DNA of 64,000 bases from Hydractinia symbiolongicarpus (Eukaryota > Cnidaria > Hydrozoa > Anthoathecata > Hydractiniidae). The DNA lies in NCBI RefSeq assembly GCF_029227915.1, contig NC_079880.1, positions 8,707,501-8,771,500 on the forward strand. Reading direction: 5' to 3'. The notes under the pieces were generated by a model, which ran no database searches, was not told where the DNA came from, and worked only from the letters and a program-made list of their open reading frames with translations. Shown in pieces: positions 1 to 20,032 of this stretch. The stretch's first letter is position 1; each line of letters starts with the position of its first letter. The position numbers and the translations under genes were made by a program.

Positions 1-785
1 TGACCGAACAACAAATATGATATATATGTCTTAAGAAATAAAAATCAAATCTTGCATGTGTACTATAGATTATATATATATATAATGTGTACTATAGATT
101 AAATCTCTACTGTCACATTTAGTATTTCTTTAAAGACACACACATATAGTTTTAAATCTATTAAAATATACATGAAATATTTATTTATTTATTACAGGCA
201 ACAAAAGTAACAAGTATTCTTGAAATTGTTAGCTATCTCATTTTATACAAACAAATTGAAAGTTTGTGTTATTGTGACAAGGAATTTTTCCAAAAGTTAA
301 AAAATTTAATATTTTACAAGCTTCATTCTTGTTTAGTGATATATTTTGAAACAGCTTGTTTTATTACCTTGATTATGTTTTATGCATTTTATGGTTTTCA
401 CCAATTCACCAACTATTATACTTAAATAGGCACTGTAAATTAGTGATCAGTTACCTCTTAGAGGCGATTCTGTTTAATGTCAATAACATTTTAGAATTGC
501 CTTAAGCATGTGGTCTCACTTGAGCTACCAGGAATGGAACATTCCAAGAACATCTCAAAATAGGAAAATTTCAAGATCAAGAATCAAACACATTGTAAAA
601 TCCACTCAGATAGAAAAACATGACGAACAGCAGTGGCTAGTGATTTGCTTAGACATAATTTATAGTCCTTTGGTAAATAATTTTGAGTAAATTTTGGGTT
701 TTTAAGTTTTTTTATGACATCATCAACCCATGGTTTATATAACACAGCAAAATTTTAGCTTTCCATTTTCTATATTCTTCAGTGA

Positions 786-819
786 CGTTAAGCCGAGAAT
801 GATGATGATGATGATGATA
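786..819 (+). mobile_element. Very short RTE-type LINE 3' stub
   Basis: The 13 bases CGTTAAGCCGAGA followed by (ATG)n match the extreme 3' end of the RTE-like LINE at 13541-14350, read on that element's sense strand. Only the last bases of the element plus its ATG-repeat tail are present. This fits severe 5' truncation during target-primed reverse transcription. The homology is short but includes both the unique terminal bases and the characteristic tail. Confidence 0.6.
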
Positions 820-822
820 ATT

Positions 823-1700
823 TGAGAAGATTTAAGGACTTTTAAAGAGATTTTTGTAATTTTTGAGGAGCTTTTGTTAATAAATTAAGGAGATTTGAGG
901 AGAAAAACTTGCACTTATAAAAATGAAGAAAGGCACAGACTGCCATCTTATGTGATGCAATTTGATTAAAAATATAATAGCATATACCACCCTATTCTCA
1001 CCACCTTCCTAATATTGCCACCAAAAAGAAAATATGTGATCTATGCCATCACTTTGTCTGTGAATTGTTGTTTTACTACAAAAAGAAGCAGGAAACATCT
1101 AACTTCAAGATTCAACTCCATCGCATATTAAAATGGTCTAATTTTAAAAGCACGAGGGGCAATCTATATTAAGAAGATGCATAAAACAACACATACCAAA
1201 ATAGAGAGCTCTAAACTATTCAAATTACAACATTATACGTTTACACAATTTTTGTATTCTGAAAAAACATCTGAATTAAATTTTGACACTTATACATAGT
1301 GAAAAAACCTGTTTTCAAGTACCGGAAAGATAGAACTTTATGAATCCATAACAATTGATGCAGTTCCAGCGGGATATTTCTACAAAACTCTAGAAAAGTG
1401 GCAAGATGGTATACACTACCTAAAAAGGATGGCTTTTTTGTGGCAGAGTCAAGTTAAATTAAAAGCGCAGTTTTGCATTTCAAAAATAATCCGAGCCAGG
1501 TCATGAATAGTTCCAGGAAGTTCGGAGTTATTGGTCTTGAAGGGCAAATTATATGAAAAAAGTTGCCTGAGCTCACCTTTATATAATAAGGGTTTTTCGG
1601 CAAGTTGGCACTCTCATGTGTCATTTCGATATTTATTTCGGAAAAAACGATGTGTGTCACCCATAAATCTTTGTTGACTAACACTGAACTTGTGTATTCT
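823..1700. other. AT-rich stretch, nothing recognised
   Basis: I see no convincing coding exon, tRNA or terminal repeat here. The short open frames have AT-driven composition and no domain-like motif. Confidence 0.5.
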
Positions 1701-2395
1701 AATACACTCAATCATAGTGCCATGTTTTTCCTGCGCGTGCATCATTAACATTAAGATTACGTAATGCTATCCCAAAAAGATGCGTGCGCAGAAATAGAGG
1801 TAACGAAGAAATAGAGGTAACGAAAACATTAGTGCAGAAAAAACATGGCTAGCATAGCAAAAGAAAAAGGACGACTAACTGCTGTGTTATTGGATGCATG
1901 GACACCTAATACTCCTTGGAAAAATGAAATTAGACTAAATGTGCAATTCACGAGTGTTTATGTCATCATTCGTGCTTGTGCGAAGCACCGTTCGCTAAGG
2001 CACAAGTTATGGTTCAAATTATAGTTAAAAGATCGCTTTCTCAAAGCATAGATTAAATGTCTACTTTGCGTATATAATCCATTTCTGAATTTAATTTGCT
2101 AAACAAGCAGTATGCAAAAGAATCCAAGCTTTAAATGCATTTTTTATTTGTGTAGAAATTAAAATAAAATTGTGCCAATACAGCATGTTAAAAGATATTG
2201 TGAATAAATGTTGAAACCTTAATTTCCACCACGTTTTTATTGTGGATTTTTTTGTTTCCAACGCTTTCCTCCATGTCTGGTTAGTTTGCTTACATTTTTA
2301 ACTCCATTTCTGCGCAAATCTGGCATTAAGTAATCACTTAGATGCACTGCAAGTAAATATTGGGACTGTGATTCCATGTGTCACATGATGTTAGC
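1701..2395 (+). repeat. Repeat D, interrupted copy
   Basis: Bases 1701-1745 and about 2275-2395 match, in inverted orientation, the two halves of the sequence at 42650-42825. Shared landmarks are ACACTCAAT, CCTGCGCG, TTTCTGCG and ATCACTTAGATGC. In this copy the halves are separated by about 530 bp that contains a small duplication of AGAAATAGAGGTAACG. The class is unknown. It is either an insertion into the element or a longer member of the family. Confidence 0.6.
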
Positions 2396-2879
2396 TAGAA
2401 AAATTATTCTGGGAACCTATGAATGTCAGGATTATGCTGGACACTTTCAACTGTCAACTGTGTAGCTAACTATAGCTAGCTAAATAGCAAAATAAACTTT
2501 CAATACCTTTGTAAGGTATTGAAGCTAGCTTAGATCAACATGAATAGTTACCTAGGTACAAGTATAGTAGTTTGTTCCGTTAAATAAATACAAAAGGTAA
2601 GGTACCTGGTAGAGTTGTCATTTTGCTCTTTGAGCCTCGGTGATTTCTTCACCTTTACAGTTCACATGCGCTCAGTGTAAAGCTTCATTGGGGGCAAGGT
2701 CCAATTCTGGAACCACAAGGTGATAAAAATGGCGGAGCGGAACAAATCCGAATCGAAACCGAAAGTATGCCGTTCCTCTCTCCCGGGGGTGTATTTGTGT
2801 ATGTCTTTCCTTATTTGAGTACAAAAAAACATTTTTATTAAGAAACCGAGCACTGGATCTTGAAAAAAAACTACTGCAC

Positions 2880-5047
2880 TAACATTATTTATTTGTGCAC
2901 AGTCACAAGAAACAGGTTCTTGTGTCTTCGTTCTCCATTTTTAATTCTAAAATTCAAAAGCTTGTTGACAGACACGTTCCCACAGGCAGGCTCACCAAAA
3001 GGCAAATCAAAACCCAACAAAAACCATGGATTACTTCTGCCATCATAAAATCCATGTCTATATATAGTTAATCCATATATAGTTTTAATGACTTTTTTAC
3101 ATCTATGGCAAATTTTATTAGGAACAAAATTCCACCTACATCCAAGAGGTACTCTGACTACCTCAAAAACCCAAACCCAGACTCAATTTTCTTATCACCT
3201 GTTACTTAAGAAGAAATCATCGGGATTATTGGCAACATCTCTCCAGGAAAATGGACCAAACAGTATTCCAATCAAAATTCTAAGATTGTTGGAAAATGAT
3301 ATTTCCAAACCTATATCAATTTTGATCAATCTTTCTTTTGAATCTGGTATCTTTCCTAGATCTTTAAAAACATCCAGAGTGGTGCCTGTTTACAAAAACA
3401 AAGGTTCTTCTATAGATGTGTCAAATTACAGACCAATCTCATTATTGTCAAACATTGAGAAAATCTATGAAAAGGTTATGTACAACAGAATCATAGGCTT
3501 TCTCAACAACCATGATATCCTATATCCCAAACAGTTTGGATTCAGAAAACAGCATTCAACATCACAGGCTGTGCTTACTATAGTTGAACGCATTAGACAT
3601 TGCCTTGACAAAGGTGAGCTTGCCTGTGGAGTGTTTGTCGACTTACAAAAAGCTTTTGATACTGTTGACCACAAAATCCTTCTATCCAAGCTAAATCACT
3701 ATGGTATTCGGGGAAAAGCAAATGATTGGTTCAGGTCTTATTTAACTGGTCGTCTCCAGTATGTCTCAATGGGGGAATTCAAATCTCAACTTAAAGCCAT
3801 TCTACATGGTGTGCCTCAAGGCTCTGTTCTTGGTCCGCTGCTGTTCTTGTTGTATATTAATGATCTGCATAATTGTATCAAATCGTCAGAGACCTATCAT
3901 TTTGCTGACGACACTCATCTGCTGAAATTCTCAAAATCACTAGAATCCCTTTGTAGAGGGATGAATGCTGATCTTAAACGCCTTGTGTGTTGGCTTAACG
4001 CCAACAAAATATCACTGAACTCCAGCAAAACAGAGTTTCTTGTATTTAGATCCCAATCTCGTAGGCTTGAATTTTTACCTTTTTTGATTCTATGCGGTAA
4101 GCGCATTTATCCTAGCAAAAGTGTGAAATACCTGGGTGCTCATGTTGATGAACATCTTTTCTGGAAGTATCATGTCTCATCTGTGGCTACTAAACTTCAA
4201 AGAGCCAATGGGATGTTATCTAAAATTCGTCACTATGTTCCCCTAAAATCCCTGCTAAACATTTACCATGCTATCTTTAGTTCTCACTTAAGCTATGCTT
4301 GCCAAGTATGGGGCACTCGAGACACCACAGTAGCCCACAGAATACTTACCCTCCAAAAGGCTGCCCTTAGGCTGATCACCTTTAGTGAACCAAGATCCCC
4401 ATCTTTGCCTATATTTGCAGAACTTGGAATTCTTAAATTCTTCGACCTAGTTAAAGTCCTTAGCATTCAATTTATCCACAAATTCCTAAACTCTAACCTC
4501 CCATCTGACACCTACCTCACTCAAATTTGATCGAATCTCACACTCTCATGAAACTAGATGTAACACAATTGGTTTGCTTATTGAACCAACAGTTAACACA
4601 TCGACGTTTGGATCTTTTTCATTCTCTAGAATCTCCACATTAAGGTGGAACAATCTGCAAAGAAATTATCCTGATACTAACCTCACAAACTGTAAATTAA
4701 GCACAATCAAATCCCTAGCTACAAGTTTCTACATGAGTCAATACATCAACTAGCTTTCCTCTTCATTATTTTGTCTCATTACTTTTTTCTATTTGACTAT
4801 ATGGTACTGAATTTTCATTTATACTAATTATAATCAATAATGCTTTTTTATTTTAATCTTTGTAAACTTACAGTATTTACTGACATATGAAAATATTTCA
4901 CATTTTTCTTGGTGGCTTTCTCCTCTGTTTAGCCTTGGCTATCGGGAAAGTCTCCTTCCTAATTGCTAATTTATTCTTTTAGTAATGTAAATTGTCATTT
5001 CTTAGGTAAATAAATGTTTACTACTATTACTATTACTACTACTACTA
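2880..5047 (+). mobile_element. jockey/CR1-type non-LTR LINE, 5' truncated and decayed
   Basis: The element carries the linker before the reverse transcriptase, the reverse transcriptase itself, a C-terminal region, a roughly 260-bp 3' UTR and a terminal microsatellite of TACTAT/TAC units at about 5017-5047. No endonuclease domain lies upstream, so I place the 5' truncation near 2880. The simple-repeat tail instead of poly(A) fits CR1/L2/jockey-group LINEs. The exact clade cannot be fixed by eye. Confidence 0.88.
2913..4753 (+). pseudogene. LINE reverse transcriptase pseudogene
   Basis: This would encode the reverse transcriptase that copies LINE RNA at a nicked target. The longest open stretch is 3088-4530. 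It contains the RT fingers motif YRPISLLS, palm motif A VDLQKAFD (near residue 185 of that stretch), GVPQGSVLGPLLF, and motif C FADD (near residues 272-275), so the catalytic aspartates are still present. The conserved linker PWITS is found at about 3024-3038 in a different frame. LINE-like residues between 3090 and 3250 lie in a second frame with a TAA near 3208. The C-terminus continues after 4530 in a third frame (ETRCNTIG ... RWNNLQ) to a TAG at 4751-4753. There are therefore at least three frameshifts and one or more stops, so the copy is dead. Confidence 0.88.
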
Positions 5048-5089
5048 CTGCAAGGGAGAGTTTTGTGCCTAGAAGCCTTTGTCACACAG

Positions 5090-5670
5090 GGGCGTGGTCA
5101 TTAGAGCGCCTTTTGATTTACACTACAATTTAAATTCCATATTTATTAATAATATACTACGTGATATACAATTATGATGATGATGTAACATTTTCATTTT
5201 CCCCACGGGTAATTTATGTGCTTACCCAATCAATCAATGCGATTAATTTTTCTCTTTCACAGTGGGGCAGTGCGTTTTTTCGTCACTGTTGAGTTGAATA
5301 TCATTCTTTTCACGCGCTGCTTTTAGACGACTGTCCACAATGACTACACCGTTGAATAAATAATGTTCATCATGCGAGCAGAATGCCCTGGAAATGAGGT
5401 TGGGTGCGATGTGCCACCACGTCTCTAGGCCCTGTTTTCGGTCTTATTATCGTTCCATACTGTCAGTGACAAACTGCTCATTACCGATGTTGGAATTGCG
5501 CAAGGTAGTTCTTCTTCAATACGATTTACACCGATTATACTCAGCCGTCGTGATTGGAGGTCCATATCCGAATAAACAGCCCGTGTGCATGATTAGCAAT
5601 CTAGTATATTCGTCTGCGGCACCCATTTCCTAGAACCGCGGATCGAATCTCGCTTCTTCAATATGAAAAA
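5090..5670 (+). repeat. Diverged SINE-like repeat region
   Basis: Bases 5505-5560 resemble the body of the SINE family seen twice at 60.57-61.07 kb (both share GTAGTTCTTCTTCAATA). Bases 5590-5650 resemble its tRNA-like head, with a B-box-like GGATCGAATC. The order is rearranged or the copies overlap, and divergence is high. No coding content is supported. Confidence 0.45.
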
Positions 5671-7224
5671 CTGCTTAGCTCATCAAATATTTTCACCATG
5701 CATTGAGTGTGTTTACACATTAAGGTGATGGCAGCTCTTACTACAAACTTTGTTTTAACTTAGCTGACTACCAATTATTTCCAAGCGTAGGTTTTAGTTA
5801 TCCTCATAATTGTATTTACGTGTATTATCATTTTTCTTGATAATTTTCAGGTCGGTTTCCATTGGCGGAGAAAGGTTAAGCGGTGAGAGTGGAAAAGAAA
5901 TGGTTCTGAACCGTGGGATGATCACAGAATCGAAACATGATAACACCAGGACATGTTTAGAAATACTGTCCAAATAATTTGAGCATCACCATAGACATAG
6001 GTTTATCTATGCGGGAAACATAAATCCTCCTTATGACCGAGATTCAAATATTTTGGAATGATGAAAAACACTTCCATATGCGCGGGTTTTTTCTCTTTTG
6101 GCTACTTTTCATAAAGAGACAATTAAATACCTATGACTAGTAAAAACAATATATATAAAATCATTTATAACTCAAACATACAATCAATATACTTTTAATG
6201 TCAGAAAATCGTGGGAAAAATATATTCGTGATTTTGCGGCTGAGAAACGAAGTAAAACACGCGCGAATGGTCGTATAGATGAAATGTTTCCATGGTTAAA
6301 AAAAATATTAAAATTAATTTACAAACATAACAAAATTAAAATTACGAAATAAACTTCTGGGTCTAGCGACGCGGAAATTTCGCGATCTCACGAAAAACCT
6401 GCAACAATCTGACATTAAAACACTTATAATAAACTTCAACTAACTCCACACGCAAAATCACATACTCGATATTGAGGTGGTTGGGCGGAGTTATGCTTAT
6501 ATGCATGATAAGTAAGTCTTGGAGTTCGTAACCTTGCTTTATTTTGTACTGACTTTAAGACTGTATCGACCAGTAGAATGTGTAACTAACAAAACAATCT
6601 TTCAAAGTAAAAATTCGAAATCAAGCTGGCATATACTTTTGCGAAAAACACTCAGATTCTGCTAACGTTATGCTCAATAGAGAAACGAATTAAAAACGTC
6701 GTCTGAGCTACACGAATAAGATGAAAAAATGTTATAGTTTTAAAAGAACAGCGACAAAACTGAAAGTGTAATTATACAAGGTCAAGATCTGACAGTGTAG
6801 TGGTGTTAAGCTTTAATGTGTTGAAGGGGAAGGCTGAACAAGGTAAGACATAAAAATTTCTTACATCTTAGCCTGGATATACATTTAGGAATTAGTCAAA
6901 AAAAGAAATAAACAAAAGAAAACTGCAAATTTTTTACTACATAAAGCCTATAAACAAAAACAAAGAGTTTTATAATAATTCGCACTTAGTGCAATAAAAT
7001 TTCTCATAACATCTATACATTTTTTATAAACACAAGAACAAAAAAAAAAGATTATGGTCAACCCATCTAAGATTAAATAGAAATGTTATATAGATTTATG
7101 CTTTTAAAAAGTTGATAACAATAAAAAATCGATCTTTTGTATGTACAACCACGTAAACTTTAATTGTTCTTACTTCTACGTGGTCACACGTTAAATTACG
7201 TAACCAAGTTCCATCTATACTTCA
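5671..7224 (-). other. CCDC6 3' flank, including probable 3' UTR
   Basis: Sequence downstream of the CCDC6 stop. Candidate polyadenylation signals on the minus strand are an ATTAAA at 7164-7159, about 60 nt past the stop, and an AATAAA at 6543-6538, about 680 nt past the stop. I cannot tell which is used. Otherwise this is AT-rich sequence without recognisable genes. Confidence 0.4.
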
Positions 7225-15276
<8,052 letters not shown>

Positions 15277-15501
15277 GATACTAAAAAACCTTTAAATATT
15301 CAAAATAACTGTGAGTTGATCCAAATTAATATAGAGTATATCCATAACCATAACAAACATAGGACGACTTGAAAAGCAGCCTCTAAATCTCTCCGCCATT
15401 AGCCATTGCTAAAACCGAGCTGGCTCAAAAATCGAAAAAGCTTTCTTTGGGTGCCTTACGTTATCGACCTACTGGGTAAAACTTGAGGTGCTCATGCTGG
15501 G
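15277..15501 (-). promoter_or_regulatory. Presumed CCDC6 5' UTR and promoter interval
   Basis: About 225 bp separate the CCDC6 start codon from the conserved flank of minisatellite element A. On the minus strand the interval contains GGCTAATGGCGGAG, resembling a YY1/initiator-like GCCAT/ATGGC core. No TATA box is obvious. The promoter assignment rests on position only. Confidence 0.35.
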
Positions 15502-15660
15502 AACGACTTCATTTAGCACCGGGCTAAGTGGTCCCGACACACGACGTACAACATAACTAGTACCCTTCATACTTTATCGATATTAAAAGTCCGACAGACG
15601 TTCAGTCATACTTCTCCAACCAAATGGACCCGACAAATGAAACCGCATTATCCGACATCC
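15502..15660 (-). repeat. Unique flank of minisatellite element A
   Basis: This non-tandem segment is nearly identical, in inverted orientation, to 60195-60350. Shared landmarks are GACTTCATTTAGCACC, GTCCCGACACACGACGTAC and CAAATGGACCCGACAAATG. It marks one end of the family A element. Homology stops near 15502, next to the CCDC6 5' region. A small hairpin TTAGC-CCGGT-GCTAA lies near the outer edge. Confidence 0.85.
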
Positions 15661-18600
15661 TCTCTATATAACAAATACATATTTTTTCTGTCAATAATCC
15701 ATAACCAACGTAATATCGCATAATACTGCATAATACCTTCATAATACTCTCTATCGTTCCATAAAAAATACATATTTTTTCTGTCAATAATCCATAACCA
15801 ACGTAATATCGCATAATACTGCATAATACTGCATAATACCTTTATAATTCATAAAAAATACATAAATTTTCTGTCGATGGCCATACCAACGTAATATCGC
15901 ATAATACTGCATAATACTGCATAATACCTTCATAATTCAAAAAAAATACATAAATTTTCTGTCGATGGCCATACCAACGTAATATCGCATAATACTGCAT
16001 AATACCTTCATAATACTCTCTGTCGTTACATAAAAAATACATATTTTTTCTGTCGATGGCCATACCAACGTAATATCGCATAATACTGCATAATACTGCA
16101 TAATACCTTCATAATTCATAAAAAATACATAAATTTTCTGTCGATGGCCATACCAACGTAATATCGCATAATACTGCATAATACCTTCATAATACTCTCT
16201 GTCGTTACATAAAAAATACATATTTTTTCTGTCGATGGCCATACCAACGTAATATCGCATAATACTGCATAATACTGCATAATACCTTCATAATACATAA
16301 AAAATACATAAATTTTCTGTCGATGGCCATACCAACGTAATATCGCATAATACTGCATAATACTGCATAATACCTTCATAATTCATAAAAAACACATAAA
16401 TTTTCTGTCGATGGCCATACCAACGTAATATCGCATAATACTGCATAATACTGCATAATACCTTTATAATTCAAAAAAAGTACATAAATTTTCTGTCGAT
16501 GGCCATAACAACGTAATATCGCATAATACTGCATAATACCTTCATAATTCATAAAAAACACATAAATTTTCTGTCGATGGCCATACCAACGTAATATCGC
16601 ATAATACTGCATAATACTGCATAATACCTTTATAATTCAAAAAAAGTACTTAAATTTTCTGTCGATGGCCATAACAACGTAATATCGCATAATACTGCAT
16701 AATACCTTCATAATTCATAAAAAACACATAAATTTTCTGTCGATGGCCATACCAACGTAATATCGCATAATACTGCATAATACCTTCATAATACTCTCTG
16801 TCGTTACATAAAAAATACAAAAATTTTCTGTCGATGGCCATACCAACGTAATATCGCATAATACTGCATAATGCCTTCATAATACTCTCTATCGTTCCAT
16901 AAAAAATACATATTTTTTCTGTCAATAATCCATAACTAACGTAATATCGCATAATACTGCATAATACTGCATAATACCTTTATAATTCAAAAAAAGTACA
17001 TAAATTTTCTGTCGATGGCCATAACAACGTAATATCGCATAATACTGCATAATACCTTCATAATTCAAAAAAAGTACTTAAATTTTCTGTCGATGGCCAT
17101 AACAACGTAATATCGCATAATACTGCATAATACCTTCATAATTCATAAAAAACACATAAATTTTCTGTCGATGGCCATACCAACGTAATATCGCATAATA
17201 CTGCATAATACTGCATAATACCTTTATAATTCAAAAAAAGTACATAAATTTTCTGTCGATGGCCATAACAACGTAATATCGCATAATACTGCATAATACC
17301 TTCATAATTCATAAAAAACACATAAATTTTCTGTCGATGGCCATACCAACGTAATATCGCATAATACTGCATAATACTGCATAATACCTTTATAATTCAA
17401 AAAAAGTACTTAAATTTTCTGTCGATGGCCATAACAACGTAATATCGCATAATACTGCATAATACTGCATAATACCTTTATAATTCAAAAAAAGTACTTA
17501 AATTTTCTGTCGATGGCCATAACAACGTAATATCGCATAATACTGCATAATACCTTCATAATACATAAAAAATACATAAATTTTCTGTCGATGGCCATAC
17601 CAACGTAATATCGCATAATACTGCATAATACTGCATAATACCTTCATAATTCATAAAAAACACATAAATTTTCTGTCGATGGCCATACCAACGTAATATC
17701 GCATAATACTGCATAATACTGCATAATACCTTTATAATTCAAAAAAAGTACATAAATTTTCTGTCGATGGCCATAACAACGTAATATCGCATAATACTGC
17801 ATAATACCTTCATAATTCATAAAAAACACATAAATTTTCTGTCGATGGCCATACCAACGTAATATCGCATAATACTGCATAATACTGCATAATACCTTTA
17901 TAATTCAAAAAAAGTACTTAAATTTTCTGTCGATGGCCATAACAACGTAACATCGCATAATACTGCATAATACCTTCATAATTCATAAAAAACACATAAA
18001 TTTTCTGTCGATGGCCATACCAACGTAATATCGCATAATACTGCATAATACCTTCATAATACTCTCTGTCGTTACATAAAAAATACAAAAATTTTCTGTC
18101 GATGGCCATACCAACGTAATATCGCATAATACTGCATAATGCCTTCATAATACTCTCTATCGTTCCATAAAAAATACATATTTTTTCTGTCAATAATCCA
18201 TAACCAACGTAATATCGCATAATACTGCATAATACTGCATAATACCTTTATAATTCAAAAAAAGTACATAAATTTTCTGTCGATGGCCATAACAACGTAA
18301 TATCGCATAATACTGCATAATACCTTCATAATTCAAAAAAAGTACTTAAATTTTCTGTCGATGGCCATAACAACGTAATATCGCATAATACTGCATAATA
18401 CCTTCATAATTCATAAAAAACACATAAATTTTCTGTCGATGGCCATACCAACGTAATATCGCATAATACTGCATAATACTGCATAATACCTTTATAATTC
18501 AAAAAAAGTACATAAATTTTCTGTCGATGGCCATAACAACGTAATATCGCATAATACTGCATAATACTGCATAATACCTTCATAATTCATAAAAAGTACA

Positions 18601-18730
18601 TAAATTTTCTGTCGATGGCCATACCAACGTAATATCGCATAATACTGCATAATACCTTCATAATAATGTCTGTCGCTTCATAAAAACTACATATTTTTTC
18701 TGTCGATGGCCATAACCAACGTAATATTCC
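15661..18730 (-). repeat. Minisatellite A, about 36 units of 78-91 bp
   Basis: The core, read on the plus strand, is TTTTCTGTCGATGGCCATAC, then CAACGTAATATCGC and one to three copies of the 10-bp ATACTGCATA, then CATAATACCTT. Measured spacings of the TTTTCTGTCG landmark are 88, 78, 88, 78 and 91 bp. The 10-bp step comes from adding one decamer. The 91-bp form carries an extra CTCTCTGTCGTTACAT segment. Blocks recur as higher-order repeats, with identical segments offset by 508, 760 and 1268 bp. Long open frames on the minus strand result from the periodicity. Confidence 0.95.
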
Positions 18731-18784
18731 AGAATATTTCGCATAACTGCCATTTACGGAAAGCTGTTTTTATAAAGTAGACAA

Positions 18785-19125
18785 AGTTTGAGGTTGGATA
18801 CACATCCATACACAAACAGAAACGATATTTCGCTCAAATATCCTTTTGCAACAAGACATAATAACGGCCCTATTGCAGGCTAAACAAAGAGGCGTTTTTG
18901 TACAATATATTGAACAGGCGGTGGTGTTCTATGCCCACCGATAGCCAATAGAAAAGATATTTTGGACTAATACCCCCGCGAAATTACATATCACAAGTCC
19001 TAAAAAATGCAAATCTGAGGCAAGGCATTATACTATAAATTTACCGGGCTTTACTGTTATGTACTTATCCGTGCAGCAGTAGAAACAAGTGTCCTCCCTG
19101 AAAATGACGCATCAAAAGCGCTAAA
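18785..19125 (-). repeat. Far end of element A: single satellite units
   Basis: Bases 18795-18850 (GGTTGGATACACATCCATAC) match one unit of the satellite at 55.4-57.7 kb in reverse complement. Bases 19075-19120 (GTAGAAACAAGTGTCCTCCC) match the border at 57715-57775. The intervening 200 bp has no counterpart that I can see. This places the outer end of the left element A near 19125. Confidence 0.7.
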
Positions 19126-19718
19126 GCAGGCCAATCAATCCAAAGACATTACGTGTGTTTTTTATTTCTTTTTTTCGGTGCAGTATTTCAATAGTATAGC
19201 TTGATTAGTTCTTAAACCAAATGAATTCTTAGATGCATAAAAATTTAAATGTTCCATTGATTTTTGTCCGACTGAAGAAGCTGCTGCCGTAGAGAAGCTA
19301 TATCACATTAAAGTTTAGAGCCGTTTACGATGAAATTATTCCATTGTTTGTAGTTAAAATTTGACAGGTCATAACTTTTTATCGGCAAAGGCTCTTAGGC
19401 TGAAATTCTGTAGAAGGCATGTCAGTAATATAACGTATCATTAGGAAAAAGATGGAAGAATTCCAAATTAAAAGTCAAAACTTCTATTTACATGGAACAA
19501 AGATGTTCCAAAAAGGCATAAGTATAAAATTTATCTCATTTAAAGAGTCTCCGTAGATTTGATATTCCATTGAAGTTAGGATCAGAGTACAAAAGCTGAA
19601 AATAGTTCTAAATAATGTAATTATTATTGGCTATTGTTAAAAAATCATATGGTGAGTTAACAAGATCAACTTTATGAGCAACTGACCGAAAAACCAATAG
19701 ACGTATGATATCGTTAGT

Positions 19719-20030
19719 CTTTTTATTAATAGCGGTATTTTGCCTGTTTGTCCGCGAAAAGCGCGTCCTGTTAATTAATCACGAAATTCTTATATCTGCA
19801 CAAAATACCAAATGCGATATATATTTACCGACTTTGTTTTATTCTCCCGCGTGTAGCATTCAATTGCAACGCCTGATTTTTTTTGAAAAACCAATCCGAG
19901 ATTTTGCAGCCACGACAAAGGGATGTGTAAAGCAGAGAGCAGTGTTATTACGGCCATTTTGAAAGTTGCGTAACGTTGACGTTGCTAAGTCTGTCCTTGT
20001 TTTTTTATATATTTTTACATTGCTTGGAAG
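19719..20030 (+). mobile_element. Helitron-like family, longer variant, 3' end replaced
   Basis: It starts TCTTTTTATTAATAGCGG, then contains GCGCGTCCTGTTA and AATGCGATATATA as in the other copies. After about 19850 it continues with ACGGCCATTTT and a TTTTTACAT stretch that is shared with 23045-23270 rather than with the short copies. It ends where a Penelope-like fragment starts. Confidence 0.5.
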
Positions 20031-20032
20031 CC

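Noticed and set aside
15602-18220. Many overlapping 70-110-codon open frames on the minus strand, and matching plus-strand ones at 57.7-60.1 kb, some identical to each other
   Set aside because: They are a by-product of the minisatellite period. The encoded repeats change frame between unit types, lack any domain, and are mirrored in the inverted array.
15661-18730. Regular repeats resembling a CRISPR array
   Set aside because: There are no unique spacers: the whole 78-91-bp unit is repeated, and the context is eukaryotic.
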